Positions 25,719 through 38,937 of a DNA stretch of 64,000 bases are shown piece after piece (within the stretch, counting starts at the first letter, position 1; each line of letters opens with the position of its first letter). The translations under genes and the position numbers were made by a program. The DNA is from Halolactibacillus halophilus. Lineage in GTDB: Bacteria > Bacillota > Bacilli > Bacillales > Amphibacillaceae. The stretch is taken from assembly GCF_900115605.1 (NCBI RefSeq), contig NZ_FOXC01000008.1:1-64000 (forward strand), given 5' to 3'. The notes beneath the pieces are model-generated. The model ran no database searches and was not told the origin of the DNA. It was given only the letters and a program-made list of their open reading frames with translations.

Positions 25719-27443
25719 ATGGCGATGACAAAACATCAAAATAAAAACGAAACTGCTCAGATGCCGAAAACGGGTGCTGACTTGTTAATTGAAGCACTAA
25801 TTGAACAAAATGTTGATACATTGTTTGGCTATCCAGGTGGGGCTGTCTTACCAATCTTTGATGCACTATATAAGAAGAAAGACCATTTTAATCAAGTGTT
25901 AGCGCGACACGAACAAGGCTCTATCCATGCGGCTGAAGGTTACGCAAGAGTATCCGGTAAACCCGGTGTCGTCATTGGGACATCTGGTCCTGGCGCCACC
26001 AACTTGGTAACAGGTATAACTGATGCGATGCTTGACTCATTACCGCTTGTTGTTTTCACTGGTCAAGTCAACCAATCGGTAATCGGGACAGATGCTTTTC
26101 AAGAAGCCGATGTGATCGGAATTACCACTCCAATCACAAAGCACAATTATCAAGTGCGTAAAATTAGCGACTTACCGCGCATCATAAAAGAAGCGTTCCA
26201 TATCGCCACCTCAGGACGACCTGGTCCGGTGGTAATTGATATTCCAAAGGATGTACAAGGCAATCCGTGTGAGGATAGCTATGACTCTAGTTATGACCTA
26301 CCCGGCTATCAACCAACGATTAAACCGAACCCGTTGCAAATCAAAAAACTAAAAGAAGCACTCGAACAAGCCTCGAGTCCTGTTATTCTAGCAGGCGCAG
26401 GTGTTCAATTTGCAAAAGCATCCAAAGAATTAATTGAATTTGCGGAGACACACCAAATACCTGTCGTGAACACGCTTCTCGGCCTTGGCACCTTCCCAGG
26501 TGAACATGAACTTTCACTTGGTATGGGCGGCATGCACGGCACTTATGCATCTAATATGGCCTTGTATGAAACCGACTTATTGATTAACATCGGCTCGCGA
26601 TTTGATGACCGCCTCACTGGTAATCTTGATCACTTTGCTCCTTCGGCAATTGTGGCTCATATTGATATCGACCCAGCAGAAATCGGGAAAAACATTAATA
26701 CCCATATTCCGATTGTTGGCGATGCTAAAGAAGCCTTATATAATATGAAAAAACAAATTAAAACAACGCCTGACTTTAGTGACTGGCTCAATACATGTCA
26801 GCAAAATAAAACAGACTACCCACTGTGGTTTAAAAAACCAGAACAAGATATGGTCGGTCAATGGGTAATTTCAGAAGTTTACAAAGCAACAAAAGGTGAA
26901 GCTATTGTTGCAACAGATGTTGGCCAACATCAAATGTGGTCAGCACAGTATTACAAATTCAATCAACCGAATCGCTGGGTTACAAGTGGCGGCTTAGGAA
27001 CAATGGGCTTTGGCTTCCCTGCTTCGATAGGTGCGCAGCTGGCTAAACCTGATGATTTAGTTGTTGCGATTGTCGGCGATGGTGGCTTCCAGATGACGCT
27101 GCAAGAACTATCGATTCTTCAAGAACGTCGTCTACCAGTTAAAATTATTATTGTCAATAATGCAGCACTTGGTATGGTCAGACAATGGCAAGAAAAGTTC
27201 TACTCTGAACGCTACTCTGAATCAATTTTCAGTATTCAACCTGACTTCGTCAAGTTAGCAACAGCTTATGAGATCAAAGGGGTAAAAATTGAATCCCAAG
27301 CTGATTTTGCTAACCAAATTGAAGCACTACTTCAAACCGATGGTCCTGTCTTAATCGATGCCCGCGTCTTACAACAAGAAAACGTGTATCCAATGATTGC
27401 CCCTGGTAAAGGAATACATGAAATGATAGGAGTGAAACCATGA
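25719..27443 (+). CDS. ilvB: acetolactate synthase large (catalytic) subunit
   Basis: Thiamine diphosphate enzyme that makes acetolactate and acetohydroxybutyrate. The N-terminal TPP-binding region has [14 protein letters not shown] and the activating Glu in RHEQGS; the central domain has FAD-binding features; the C-terminal domain has the TPP motif [12 protein letters not shown]...NN. The 574 aa are full length. TTAGGAGG precedes the ATG. It overlaps ilvH by 4 bases. Confidence 0.97.
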   Translation: MAMTKHQNKNETAQMPKTGADLLIEALIEQNVDTLFGYPGGAVLPIFDALYKKKDHFNQVLARHEQGSIHAAEGYARVSGKPGVVIGTSGPGATNLVTGITDAMLDSLPLVVFTGQVNQSVIGTDAFQEADVIGITTPITKHNYQVRKISDLPRIIKEAFHIATSGRPGPVVIDIPKDVQGNPCEDSYDSSYDLPGYQPTIKPNPLQIKKLKEALEQASSPVILAGAGVQFAKASKELIEFAETHQIPVVNTLLGLGTFPGEHELSLGMGGMHGTYASNMALYETDLLINIGSRFDDRLTGNLDHFAPSAIVAHIDIDPAEIGKNINTHIPIVGDAKEALYNMKKQIKTTPDFSDWLNTCQQNKTDYPLWFKKPEQDMVGQWVISEVYKATKGEAIVATDVGQHQMWSAQYYKFNQPNRWVTSGGLGTMGFGFPASIGAQLAKPDDLVVAIVGDGGFQMTLQELSILQERRLPVKIIIVNNAALGMVRQWQEKFYSERYSESIFSIQPDFVKLATAYEIKGVKIESQADFANQIEALLQTDGPVLIDARVLQQENVYPMIAPGKGIHEMIGVKP

Positions 27444-27961
27444 AACGAATCATTACCGCCAAAGTTAAAAACCGTAGTGGTGTCTTAAATCGCATTACTG
27501 GCTTACTCCAACGTCGGCAGTTTAATATTGAGAGTATTTCAGTCGGCCGTACTGAACATGAAGAGATGTCACGGATTACCTTTGTTGTCGATGTTGAAGA
27601 TTTTCAAAAGCTTGAACAAGTGACAAAACAACTCAACAAACAAATTGATGTCATTAAAGTATCTGACATTACCGATAAAGCGATTGTTGCACGCGAACTT
27701 GCACTCATTAAGATTCAAAGCAACCCACAATTACGACATGAAATCCAGAGCATTATCGATCCCTTTAGAGCAACCGTTATCGATGTATCAAAAGATACCA
27801 TCTCGATTCAAGTAACAGGTAAACAAGAAAAAGTCGAAGCATTGATTGAGTTACTCAGACCTTACGGCATTAAAGACATTGCCCGCACTGGTCTTACTGC
27901 CTTTTTGCGAGGGCAACAGCCGTCAAGCTCAGACCAATCAAGTTTTAGCCTGTTGCATTAG
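27440..27961 (+). CDS. ilvH: acetolactate synthase small (regulatory) subunit
   Basis: ACT-domain regulatory subunit (ACT about 3-75, then the C-terminal half) that confers valine feedback control on IlvB. The signature is [28 protein letters not shown], split here between residues 9 and 36. The start codon overlaps the ilvB stop (ATGA), so stoichiometric coupling is expected. Confidence 0.96.
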   Translation: MKRIITAKVKNRSGVLNRITGLLQRRQFNIESISVGRTEHEEMSRITFVVDVEDFQKLEQVTKQLNKQIDVIKVSDITDKAIVARELALIKIQSNPQLRHEIQSIIDPFRATVIDVSKDTISIQVTGKQEKVEALIELLRPYGIKDIARTGLTAFLRGQQPSSSDQSSFSLLH

Positions 27962-27992
27962 AAATTATAGTGACGTTATTGACAGCTAGTCC

Positions 27993-28008
27993 GGGGAGTT
28001 TGCTCCCC
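27993..28008 (+). promoter_or_regulatory. GC-rich hairpin in the ilvH-ilvC spacer
   Basis: GGGGAG and CTCCCC pair around TTTG. There is no T run after it, so it is not a typical terminator. It could protect or mark an mRNA processing end inside the long ilv-leu message. Confidence 0.45.
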
Positions 28009-28080
28009 CCTACTCTATTGTTAAATGCATAGACATTTACACATATAAAAATATAAATGGATAAATTGAAAGGAAGATGA

Positions 28081-30631
<2,551 letters not shown>

Positions 30632-30636
30632 CAAGA

Positions 30637-31710
30637 ATGGATAAACAGATTTTAATTTTAAGAGGCGACGGTATTGGTCCAGAAATTATGGACCAAGCCA
30701 TTCGTGTCTTACAGACGATTGGTGACACATTTGGTCATTCGTTTCATTTAACCGATGGATTAATTGGTGGGGCCGCGATTGACGAAGCCGGCACACCTCT
30801 ACCAGAAGCCACGATTGAAAAGGCAAAATCAAGTGATGCGGTGTTACTTGGTGCCGTTGGTGGGCCAAAATGGGATCAAAATCCTTCCGACTTACGCCCA
30901 GAACGCGGGTTACTTGGGATAAGAAAAGCCCTTGATTTATACGCTAACCTTCGACCAGTGAAAGGTTTTAAAACGTTAACAGATGCTTCTCCGCTGAAGC
31001 GAGAGGTTATCGAAGGTTCTGATCTATTAATCGTACGTGAATTAACAGGCGGCTTATACTTTGGTCGTCCAAGTGAACGGCGTGAAGATGGTCACGTTGT
31101 GGTCGATACGTTACACTACACCAAAACTGAAATGACGCGGATTATTAAAAAAGCATTTGAAAGCGCTCAGTTACGCAGTAAAAAATTAACGTCGGTTGAT
31201 AAAGCGAATGTACTTGAATCTAGTAAAATGTGGCGTGAAATCGTTGAAGAAGAGAGTAAAAATTATCCAGATGTAACTGTTGAACACGTCCTTGTTGATG
31301 CTTGCGCGATGAAGCTAATTACTTCGCCAACAGCTTTTGACACAATTGTCACTGAGAACATGTTTGGTGATATTTTAAGTGATGAGGCTAGTGTTCTTAC
31401 TGGCTCACTCGGGATGCTTCCTTCTGCATCACTGTCAGAGAGTGGTGTTGGATTATATGAACCTGCTCATGGTTCTGCCCCTGATATTGCGGGTGAGAAT
31501 ATCGCTAACCCAATTGCGATGATTCTCTCAACAGCGATGATGTTGAGACATTCCTTTCATCTTGATGCTGAAGCAACCGCAATTGAATGTGCGGTCGAAC
31601 AAGCAATTAACAACGGCTACCACACAAAAGATCTACAAGTATCCATTGGCACATGCCTATCAACGACGGATATGACAAATCAAATTATTAAACACATAAT
31701 GAAAGAATAA
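30637..31710 (+). CDS. leuB: 3-isopropylmalate dehydrogenase
   Basis: NAD-dependent oxidative decarboxylation of 3-isopropylmalate. LRGDGIGPEIM (about 7-17), the RPERGLLGIRK segment and the signature NMFGDILSDEASVLTGS are present. A GTG at 30628 overlaps the leuA stop, but AAGGAG (30623-30628) lies 8 bases before ATG 30637, which is the better start (357 aa). Confidence 0.96.
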   Translation: MDKQILILRGDGIGPEIMDQAIRVLQTIGDTFGHSFHLTDGLIGGAAIDEAGTPLPEATIEKAKSSDAVLLGAVGGPKWDQNPSDLRPERGLLGIRKALDLYANLRPVKGFKTLTDASPLKREVIEGSDLLIVRELTGGLYFGRPSERREDGHVVVDTLHYTKTEMTRIIKKAFESAQLRSKKLTSVDKANVLESSKMWREIVEEESKNYPDVTVEHVLVDACAMKLITSPTAFDTIVTENMFGDILSDEASVLTGSLGMLPSASLSESGVGLYEPAHGSAPDIAGENIANPIAMILSTAMMLRHSFHLDAEATAIECAVEQAINNGYHTKDLQVSIGTCLSTTDMTNQIIKHIMKE

Positions 31711-31724
31711 AGGAGTGACAACAC

Positions 31725-33125
31725 ATGACAACACCAAAAACTATTGTTGAGAAGATTTGGGATAAAAACGTCGTTTATGAAGAAGAAGGTAAACCGGCCA
31801 TCTTATATATCGATCTTCATTTGGTCCATGAGGTTACATCTCCACAGGCATTTGAAGGTCTACGCCTAAAAGATCGTACTGTGCGACAACCAAAGCGTAC
31901 ATTTGCGACGATGGACCACAACGTTCCAACGGTGCATGCGAATGTAATTAAAGATGAAATCTCAAAACTGCAGATGGATACATTAAGAAAAAATTGTGAG
32001 GAATTTAGTGTACCACTTGCCGGTATGGGACATGAACATCAAGGGATTGTCCACGTTATTGGACCAGAGCTTGGCCTAACTCAACCGGGTAAAACGATTG
32101 TCTGTGGTGACTCACATACGTCAACTCATGGAGCTTTCGGTGCTCTTGCCTTTGGTATTGGGACGAGTGAAGTTGAACACGTACTTGCCACACAAACGGT
32201 TTGGCAACAAAAGCCTAAAACGTTAAATGTGCAAATTGATGGTACGCTTGGAACCGGCGTGACCGCAAAAGACCTGATCCTTGCCCTTATCTCTAAATAC
32301 GGCGTCAATTTTGGTACAGGCTACGTGCTTGAATATACCGGGGAAGCCGTACGTAACCTCTCAATGGAAGGCCGAATGACCATCTGTAACATGTCGATTG
32401 AAGCAGGTGCTCGTGCTGGTCTTGTCTCACCTGATGAAACGACGGTTAACTTTATTGAGGGACGCCTTCATGCTCCTAAAGGAAAAGATTTTGAACAAGC
32501 GAAACAGATGTGGTTGTCACTTCGCTCAGATGAAGGGGCTGTCTATGACAAAACTGTGACCTTGAATGCATCAGAGGTTGAACCACAAGTCACCTGGGGA
32601 ACAAACCCAGCACAGTGTATTCCAATCAATAGTCAAGTGCCTAACCCTGAGACTGCAAAAACAGAAAATGATAAAAATGAAATCAAACATGCTCTTTACT
32701 ACATGGGTCTTGAACCGGATGTCAATATTACTGACGTACCTATTCAACACGTCTTTATCGGCTCTTGTACAAACTCACGTGTTGAAGACTTAGAACAAGC
32801 AGCAAGTGTGATTCACGGCCGTAAAGTGAATGACAGTGTCACAGCAATTGTTGTTCCTGGTTCACAAACGGTTAAGCGACAAGCAGAAGAAAAAGGTTTA
32901 GACAAGTTGTTTATAGAAGCTGGGTTTGAGTGGCGTGAGCCAGGTTGTAGTATGTGTCTAGCGATGAACGGTGATGCAGTACCTCCGAATGAACGGTGTG
33001 CTTCCACATCTAACCGCAACTTTGAAGGTCGCCAAGGCACTGATGCTCGCACCCACCTTGTAAGCCCTGAAATGGCTGCAGCCGCTGCCATCGCTGGACA
33101 TTTTGTCGATGTCCGCTCATTTTAA
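31725..33125 (+). CDS. leuC: 3-isopropylmalate dehydratase large subunit
   Basis: Aconitase-family subunit carrying the [4Fe-4S] cluster; isomerises 2- to 3-isopropylmalate with LeuD. Ligand Cys residues are in IGSCTNSR (about 345) and PGCSMC (about 406-411); substrate residues lie in [12 protein letters not shown]. The 466 aa are normal. AAAGGAGTG precedes the ATG, 14 bases after leuB. Confidence 0.97.
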   Translation: MTTPKTIVEKIWDKNVVYEEEGKPAILYIDLHLVHEVTSPQAFEGLRLKDRTVRQPKRTFATMDHNVPTVHANVIKDEISKLQMDTLRKNCEEFSVPLAGMGHEHQGIVHVIGPELGLTQPGKTIVCGDSHTSTHGAFGALAFGIGTSEVEHVLATQTVWQQKPKTLNVQIDGTLGTGVTAKDLILALISKYGVNFGTGYVLEYTGEAVRNLSMEGRMTICNMSIEAGARAGLVSPDETTVNFIEGRLHAPKGKDFEQAKQMWLSLRSDEGAVYDKTVTLNASEVEPQVTWGTNPAQCIPINSQVPNPETAKTENDKNEIKHALYYMGLEPDVNITDVPIQHVFIGSCTNSRVEDLEQAASVIHGRKVNDSVTAIVVPGSQTVKRQAEEKGLDKLFIEAGFEWREPGCSMCLAMNGDAVPPNERCASTSNRNFEGRQGTDARTHLVSPEMAAAAAIAGHFVDVRSF

Positions 33126-33143
33126 TTTAAAGGAGGCATTCAA

Positions 33144-33734
33144 ATGGAACCACTAAAAATGCATACCGGTCTTGTTTACCCATTAAATCGAAGCAATGTC
33201 GATACCGATCAGATTATTCCGAAGCAATTTCTAAAACGTATTTCTCGGCAAGGCTTTGGTCAATATTTATTTTATAACTGGCGCTTTGATGAAAAGGATC
33301 GTCCTCGTGAAGATTTTTCACTTAATGATCCAAAATATAAAGGAACGTCTATCCTAGTAGGTGGTGAAAACTTTGGTTGTGGCTCATCACGTGAACATGC
33401 ACCCTGGGCGCTAGAAGATTACGGTTTCCGTATTATTATCGCACCGAGTTTTGCTGATATTTTCTACAATAACTGTACGAAAAACGGTATTTTACCTGTC
33501 GTTTTAACAGAAGATGAAGTTCAGACTCTAATAGACAATGCTGAAAAAGGTGATTATCACTTAACTGTCGACTTAGAAAATAAAGCTGTCACCGACAATC
33601 ATAGTTTTAAAGCAACGTTTGACTTGGCTGAATATTCACGTCAAATGCTTCTAAATGGCTGGGATGAAATCTCAGTGACACTCACGTACGAAGATAAAAT
33701 TACTGAATTTGAAAAAGAGCACATTGTTTATTAA
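33144..33734 (+). CDS. leuD: 3-isopropylmalate dehydratase small subunit
   Basis: The swivelling domain that completes the isopropylmalate isomerase active site. SNVDTDQIIPKQFLKR (about 17-32) and FGCGSSREHAPWAL are the hallmark stretches. The 196 aa are normal. It is the last gene of the ilv-leu block, followed by a strong terminator. Confidence 0.97.
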   Translation: MEPLKMHTGLVYPLNRSNVDTDQIIPKQFLKRISRQGFGQYLFYNWRFDEKDRPREDFSLNDPKYKGTSILVGGENFGCGSSREHAPWALEDYGFRIIIAPSFADIFYNNCTKNGILPVVLTEDEVQTLIDNAEKGDYHLTVDLENKAVTDNHSFKATFDLAEYSRQMLLNGWDEISVTLTYEDKITEFEKEHIVY

Positions 33735-33741
33735 ATAACTC

Positions 33742-33783
33742 AAAACCCCTCAACCCATATAATCTATTGGGTTGAGGGGTTTT
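33742..33783. terminator. terminator of the ilv-leu operon
   Basis: A perfect 16-bp stem (33742-33757 with 33768-33783) with A and T flanks, usable from both sides; it also ends the convergent pgl gene. Confidence 0.93.
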
Positions 33784-33818
33784 ATTTACTGTTAGCATCG
33801 TACTGTGTTTAGTTATGA

Positions 33819-34865
33819 CTAGAGAAACTTTACACACACAGCTTCAGGTGCGGTAATATCCTGCTCGACAGCGGTTAATTCCCCTGTTTCTTCATCGCGC
33901 TTAAACACGGTCAGAGTGCCACTGTTTTGATTTGAACAGATAAGGTACTGATCATCTGGTGTTAAGGCAAAGTCGCGGGGCCAGTCACCGAGTGATGGTT
34001 GATAATCAACCAGCTCAATACTAAATAAATTTTGATTCACTTTGAAGATGGTTATAGAGTTGTGACCACGATTTCCGACATAAACAAACTTGCCATCATT
34101 CGTCACATGAACAGCACTTCCGTCATTAACAGTTGTATGCGTGTCTGGAATGGCTTTAATAGTATTGATTAATGTAAACACGCCGGTCTCCTCGTCATAA
34201 GAGAGCGTTAATACAACAGACGTTAATTCCGTCATGACATACGCAATTTTTTTATTCGGGTGAAACGCAATGTGTCTTGGACCGCTGCCATGCGGTGCTA
34301 TAAAGACCGCTTCTTTAGTTAATGTCCCGTCTGTTTCGATTGAATAAGACGTAATCTCATCACTACCTAAGTCAATCGCAATCACGTAACGTTCATCCGG
34401 TGTAAACCCACTAAAGTGCATATGGGGTTTTTCTTGGCGTTCGTGTGGGCCGCTTCCGTCATGTTCTTTAATATCTGCAATGCCTTTAATGGATCCATCT
34501 TCATTTAACTGATAGCTTATAATTTCTTTCGTATGATAATTCGCTGTCACAAGTAACGTATTGGCTTTATTAACACTAACGTGGCACGGCGGTGAGCCAA
34601 CCTTTTTAACGCTATTTAATCGGGTAAGTGCTTTTGTATCCGGATCGATTTCAAACGCTGTGACACCCCCTTCATTGCCTTCTTTAGAGACAGCATATAA
34701 ATACTTACCATCACTTGAAGGGGTAACATAGGTCGGATTATCAACACGACCAACCGCATCAACTGATGTAATTTTTTCTTTGTCTGTATCGAAAGTAAAG
34801 CGATAAACCCCCTCACTGTCTTTTTTTGTATATGTACCGAGATATCCTGTAAATACTTGTCCCAA
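33819..34865 (-). CDS. pgl: 6-phosphogluconolactonase (lactonase, seven-bladed propeller)
   Basis: Cytoplasmic beta-propeller of the YbhE/YkgB type, hydrolysing 6-phosphogluconolactone in the oxidative pentose phosphate path. The start GYLGTYT (8-14), PTYVTPSSDGKYLY, GSGPHERQEKPHMH and GSGPRHIAFHP are blade repeats typical of the family. The 348 aa are full length. Some homologues act on other lactones, so the substrate is inferred. Confidence 0.87.
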   Translation of the reverse strand: MGQVFTGYLGTYTKKDSEGVYRFTFDTDKEKITSVDAVGRVDNPTYVTPSSDGKYLYAVSKEGNEGGVTAFEIDPDTKALTRLNSVKKVGSPPCHVSVNKANTLLVTANYHTKEIISYQLNEDGSIKGIADIKEHDGSGPHERQEKPHMHFSGFTPDERYVIAIDLGSDEITSYSIETDGTLTKEAVFIAPHGSGPRHIAFHPNKKIAYVMTELTSVVLTLSYDEETGVFTLINTIKAIPDTHTTVNDGSAVHVTNDGKFVYVGNRGHNSITIFKVNQNLFSIELVDYQPSLGDWPRDFALTPDDQYLICSNQNSGTLTVFKRDEETGELTAVEQDITAPEAVCVKFL

Positions 34866-34942
34866 ATTTATCGACTCCTTTTGTCAAAATATTTGTATAT
34901 TTCCTATCTATTATAACAAGTTTTTTAGTTTTTTTAAAACAA

Positions 34943-34975
34943 AAGGCAAAAGAAGTCAGTTGCTTCTTTTGCCTT
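34943..34975 (-). terminator. terminator of the ECF sigma factor gene
   Basis: A 13-bp perfect stem (34943-34955 with 34963-34975); on the minus strand it is followed by TTTTGTTTT. Confidence 0.85.
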
Positions 34976-35067
34976 CATCAGTCGATGCGTTTACTTAATA
35001 CAGTCATATAAGCATTTCATGTCGTGACATTTATTTAATCATCCTATCAAATATGTCAATATACTTA

Positions 35068-35604
35068 CTAAAGGCATGCCGACGCTTCACGCAAAGATGC
35101 TAATTGCTTACGGGCACGGTGAATTCGGGTTTTGGCCGCAGATAATGAAATATCTAAAGTATCGGCAATTTGTTGATCACTTAAATCATCTTCATATTTT
35201 AACGTGATCACCTCTTTAAGCTTTGGCGATAAATCATCAAGTAAGTTATGGACTTCTTGATACATACATTGAAACGTCACAGATCTTTCAACGGTATCAT
35301 CACAATAACATAATTCAATCCCTTGTTCAGTTAAAGCCTCAAATGACACAAGTTCTTTTTTCTTTTCTTTTCGGTACGTATCGATTGCCGTACGAATCAC
35401 GATTGTACGAAACCACGCTTTTAGTTTTTCTGGTTCTTTTAAGTGTTGATAGGACCGCATCGCTTTCATGAGTGCGTCTTGCACAACGTCTTCTGCCTTT
35501 TGGTAGTCATAGACGACACGCTTTGCGACATAGACCATTTCTTGATAGTAACTAAACAGATGGTTGATATCAAGTGATGTCTCTTTCATTGCAACGGCTT
35601 CCAC
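35068..35604 (-). CDS. ECF-type RNA polymerase sigma factor
   Basis: Sigma region 2 (about 12-75, with DYQKAEDVVQDALMKA and WFRTIVIRTAIDTYR) and sigma region 4 (about 120-175, with LSPKLKEVITLKYEDDLSDQQIADTL) are clear; regions 1 and 3 are absent, as in ECF factors. The frame reaches GTG 35613, but GAGGAG touches that codon, while GTG 35604 lies 9 bases after it, so the later start is preferred. No anti-sigma gene is adjacent; the upstream gene on the same strand is the ABC permease, 72 bases away. The Cys pair in ELCYCDD is unusual. Confidence 0.88.
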   Translation of the reverse strand: MEAVAMKETSLDINHLFSYYQEMVYVAKRVVYDYQKAEDVVQDALMKAMRSYQHLKEPEKLKAWFRTIVIRTAIDTYRKEKKKELVSFEALTEQGIELCYCDDTVERSVTFQCMYQEVHNLLDDLSPKLKEVITLKYEDDLSDQQIADTLDISLSAAKTRIHRARKQLASLREASACL

Positions 35605-35676
35605 GGTGACCACCTCCTCTGTCGTAATAACTATTTGGCTTTTACACTTAGCTTTAGTTATCCGGATTGGTTATAC

Positions 35677-37611
35677 TTAATCTGGAAAAACAAATGATTG
35701 ACCGACTGTTTGCATCATTGGTTCACTCAAATGTTGTAAATAAATCATCATCATGTACGTCGGTTCACTGCCATCAGATATCATTTGACGAAGCAACGAA
35801 TCAATTTGTTCAGTTGAGGTATACACCTGTCGTTCCTCATCAGAAAAAGCTGTTTCATAACTTGCCGGCTCATAATATAAATCTTCTTTAAATGGCACGA
35901 TTACGATTTTTTCTACATCCTCCGCTAGAATTAATGCTTCTTCTGATAAACCTTGTTCGTCAAACCATTCTAGCGTTGCTTCGTGGTCATAAGTTAAATT
36001 AATATAGACTTCTTGTTCACCTGGAATATGAATCGATAAGATATTCATCATATAGGCTTGCTCTTCTTGGGGCAGGGATAATGCGTCTTGTCGTAACCTG
36101 TCAATCAGCTCAACAATTTGATCACGGTTCGTTATTTTCAATTCTTTGTAGTTATAATAAGTGGATTTAACCTCAATTTTATTTGCTTTTGCTGGATCAA
36201 TATAAAACAGCGGGTCACTGTATCGTCGGTACATAGGGTGATTATTAATATGGTAGTTATCAAATAGCTCAAATTTTTCTTCACCCAAACTATACTCCCT
36301 AACCACTTCAGAGCCATCTGTTAAAATATACATAACTTTAATTGAGCGGTAATAATTTATGAAGTCATTGCGCTCAGCCGAGTTAATTAAGTCCTCGTGC
36401 AACGCTTGAATCGTTTTTATATCATCCGGGTCAGTAAAACCAGGCTGTCTACCGTAATAATTGGTACGTTGATTAAAGTTATAATCATCATCAATCACAT
36501 ACGCTTCCTCAATCTCATCAAGGTCTGGCATCCGGTGAACAAAGCCCGTAATATCTAAACTGAAGCCAATGATTAAAATAGTTGCCCCAACTATAAAGAA
36601 ACCATATTGCTTCACTTTACCAAAAACACGCCATGTTTTTTCAACAATCATTTGGCTAATATAATAACCAATGATAGAAAAAATCAAGTACATTAAAAAC
36701 AATATCGGTAATTCATATTGAAAGACACCGGCATACATACCACCAATCATCATAAAACTACCGGTAAAACTATAAATAAATATTGGTTTTAACGAGTGAA
36801 AGGCAATCGCTTGATTAGCCGATTCCACTGGGCGACGCTTATATAGAAAGTAGCTAAATACAAGTAAAATGACTGCAAGCCCATAATAGACCGTCACTTT
36901 CGTCCAGTTTAAATTGGCTTCCATAAAGACGTGATTGATATCAGTCAGCGGTGAAAAATGCAGAATCACATCTTCAACGAGGTAATTCATCGATAAACCC
37001 GGTAGAGCATAATGTAGGTTAAAGACCACTAGTAAGGTTAAGCCGACCGGTAAAAATAAAAAGATATAGGTGAAAATCAGTTGAACGAGCGTCACTCCAG
37101 TCAACATAGCGACAAATACACTGACACCAAACACGATTAAGGCGGTCGATGCACTTAAGTGGAACCAGTTATTAATATCCACCAAGGAAAGCAAGCAGTG
37201 CTGGTCCATCGTCTGATTCACGATTAAAAGACTGATATAAGTCAATAATTGCGGGATTAAGATACTAATAACACCAAATACCGCATGATGCATGTAAATC
37301 ACTTTTCGTGTACTCGGTAAGCTATGGATAAAGTCACTTGCATCTTGTTTATGTAAATAACGAAACAATACAAGTGCCGTGAGTGTGGGCATAATAAACA
37401 AGAGAACGGCTGGAATAAACCCGCCATGAAGCATTAAATTATCGTAATAATAATAATCACCTGGGTTTTTATTAGCTTCAGCTAACATGTTGATTTGGCC
37501 TAAAACGATCGTTAATAATAAGACAATAAAATAACCGACAGAGAGCCAACCAGCTAGTCTAAAATTTTGTTTGGTTAATTCTTTTTTACACCAAGACGTG
37601 ATCCATCGCAT
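35677..37611 (-). CDS. ABC-2 type permease with large outer domain (YtrC/YtrD-like)
   Basis: A predicted membrane protein of about 644 residues. Some ten membrane segments fall in residues 10-370; the last 270 residues form a soluble, acidic domain with beta-rich repeats. It follows its ATPase with a 26-base overlap. The frame extends to 37638, but GGAGGG before ATG 37611 (MRWITSW) marks the likely start. Relatives occur in YtrA-regulated operons that answer to cell-wall antibiotics; the substrate is unknown. Confidence 0.78.
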   Translation of the reverse strand: MRWITSWCKKELTKQNFRLAGWLSVGYFIVLLLTIVLGQINMLAEANKNPGDYYYYDNLMLHGGFIPAVLLFIMPTLTALVLFRYLHKQDASDFIHSLPSTRKVIYMHHAVFGVISILIPQLLTYISLLIVNQTMDQHCLLSLVDINNWFHLSASTALIVFGVSVFVAMLTGVTLVQLIFTYIFLFLPVGLTLLVVFNLHYALPGLSMNYLVEDVILHFSPLTDINHVFMEANLNWTKVTVYYGLAVILLVFSYFLYKRRPVESANQAIAFHSLKPIFIYSFTGSFMMIGGMYAGVFQYELPILFLMYLIFSIIGYYISQMIVEKTWRVFGKVKQYGFFIVGATILIIGFSLDITGFVHRMPDLDEIEEAYVIDDDYNFNQRTNYYGRQPGFTDPDDIKTIQALHEDLINSAERNDFINYYRSIKVMYILTDGSEVVREYSLGEEKFELFDNYHINNHPMYRRYSDPLFYIDPAKANKIEVKSTYYNYKELKITNRDQIVELIDRLRQDALSLPQEEQAYMMNILSIHIPGEQEVYINLTYDHEATLEWFDEQGLSEEALILAEDVEKIVIVPFKEDLYYEPASYETAFSDEERQVYTSTEQIDSLLRQMISDGSEPTYMMMIYLQHLSEPMMQTVGQSFVFPD

Positions 37612-38488
37612 AGCCAATTCCCTCCATTTCGTACACAAAGATTTCTTCTAAGGTTAGTGGTAAAACATCAGATAAAATCGGTGCTGTCTCTTTAATGTAG
37701 CTATCGATTGCATCCAAATCACCTTTAATAATAAACATATGGACCGAACCTCTTGTTTCGTGATGCAACACGTTAAAATTAGAAAAGAGTGCTTTGGGTG
37801 TTGTTTTATAAGCAATTTGAACTTTATGCACATCGGTCTTTAAATCATCGATATCACGGTGAATCACATATTTCCCGCGGTGAATAATGCCAATATAGTT
37901 ACATAAATCTTCAACCTCTCGCAAGTTGTGTGATGAAATAAGTACCGTCATATTACGCTCGGCCACATCACGCACGATAAGGTTTTTAATTTTCTTTCGA
38001 ACGACTGCGTCAAGACCATCAAATGGTTCATCTAAAATTAAGTAATCAGGCATGGCCGATAGTGCAAGCCAAAATGATACTTGGCGCTGCATCCCTTTTG
38101 AGAAAGTGTGCACTTTTTTCTTGGTATCGAGTTTGAAAATTTGCTCGCATTCGTTAAAACGCGCTTCATCAAATGACGGGTATTGTTCCCGGTAAAAGTC
38201 AGCCAATTGTCTAATCGAGTAATGTTGAAAGAAAAAGGGTTGGTCTGGAATGAAAATTAGCCGCTCTTTTAACTTTTTATTCTCATAGATTGGTTCGTTT
38301 TCAAATAGAATTGTCCCCGTTGTTGGCTTTATAATACCTGACAACATTTTTAGTAAGGTTGTTTTACCCGCCCCATTTGAGCCGAGCAAGCCATAAATCG
38401 TTCCCCGTTCAATCATGACGTCATCTATATCAACTACGCATTCTTTTTCAAATTTTTTCTTTAAGTGCTGTACGCTAATCATTCCCAC
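37586..38488 (-). CDS. ABC transporter ATP-binding protein (YtrB-like)
   Basis: Cytoplasmic ATPase for the permease encoded next. Walker A GSNGAGKTT (about 33-41), Walker B LILDEPFDGLD, and a divergent signature FSKGMQRQ. The 300 aa include a C-terminal extension (after about 215) common in bacitracin- or vancomycin-responsive ABC-2 systems. Its start overlaps the GntR gene by 14 bases. Confidence 0.88.
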   Translation of the reverse strand: MGMISVQHLKKKFEKECVVDIDDVMIERGTIYGLLGSNGAGKTTLLKMLSGIIKPTTGTILFENEPIYENKKLKERLIFIPDQPFFFQHYSIRQLADFYREQYPSFDEARFNECEQIFKLDTKKKVHTFSKGMQRQVSFWLALSAMPDYLILDEPFDGLDAVVRKKIKNLIVRDVAERNMTVLISSHNLREVEDLCNYIGIIHRGKYVIHRDIDDLKTDVHKVQIAYKTTPKALFSNFNVLHHETRGSVHMFIIKGDLDAIDSYIKETAPILSDVLPLTLEEIFVYEMEGIGYAMDHVLV

Positions 38489-38873
38489 TTACCTCCTTCT
38501 GTTTCTTCATCACTGATTGAATCCATTCAATCAGTGTCGTTTCCTCTACTCCAAGAAACAACGCCTCTTTCACCAATGGTTCAAGATCTGTTCGGATTTC
38601 TTCAATTCGCTCACCCGCAACATGATTTTCAAGTGCCTGTACAAAGCTCCCACGACCTTTAACTGAGTATATAAAGTTTTCCTGTTCTAACTGACGATAC
38701 GCTTTTTGAATCGTATTAGGGTTCACCGTTAACTCTTCTGCCAATTGACGGACCGATGGCAGTTTTTCATCTGGCTCTAAAATATGATTCATAATCAATT
38801 GTTTATATTTATCAACGAGTTGTTGATAAATCGGATCGCGACTGCGTAAATCAATATCAAACATTAGGTTCAC
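38475..38873 (-). CDS. GntR-family repressor, YtrA type
   Basis: A short GntR protein (132 aa): winged helix (about 8-75, with DPIYQQLVDKYKQLI and LPSVRQLAEELTVNPNTIQKAYRQLE), followed by only about 55 residues, which is the small effector-less tail of the YtrA group. It heads the operon with the ATPase and permease and probably represses it, since a fitting palindrome overlaps the start site. Confidence 0.92.
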   Translation of the reverse strand: MNLMFDIDLRSRDPIYQQLVDKYKQLIMNHILEPDEKLPSVRQLAEELTVNPNTIQKAYRQLEQENFIYSVKGRGSFVQALENHVAGERIEEIRTDLEPLVKEALFLGVEETTLIEWIQSVMKKQKEVSGND

Positions 38874-38937
38874 CCTTTCTATCGATCATCTTTCTCTGAT
38901 ACTTAAAGATAAAACATCTATTCCTATCAATTGCACG

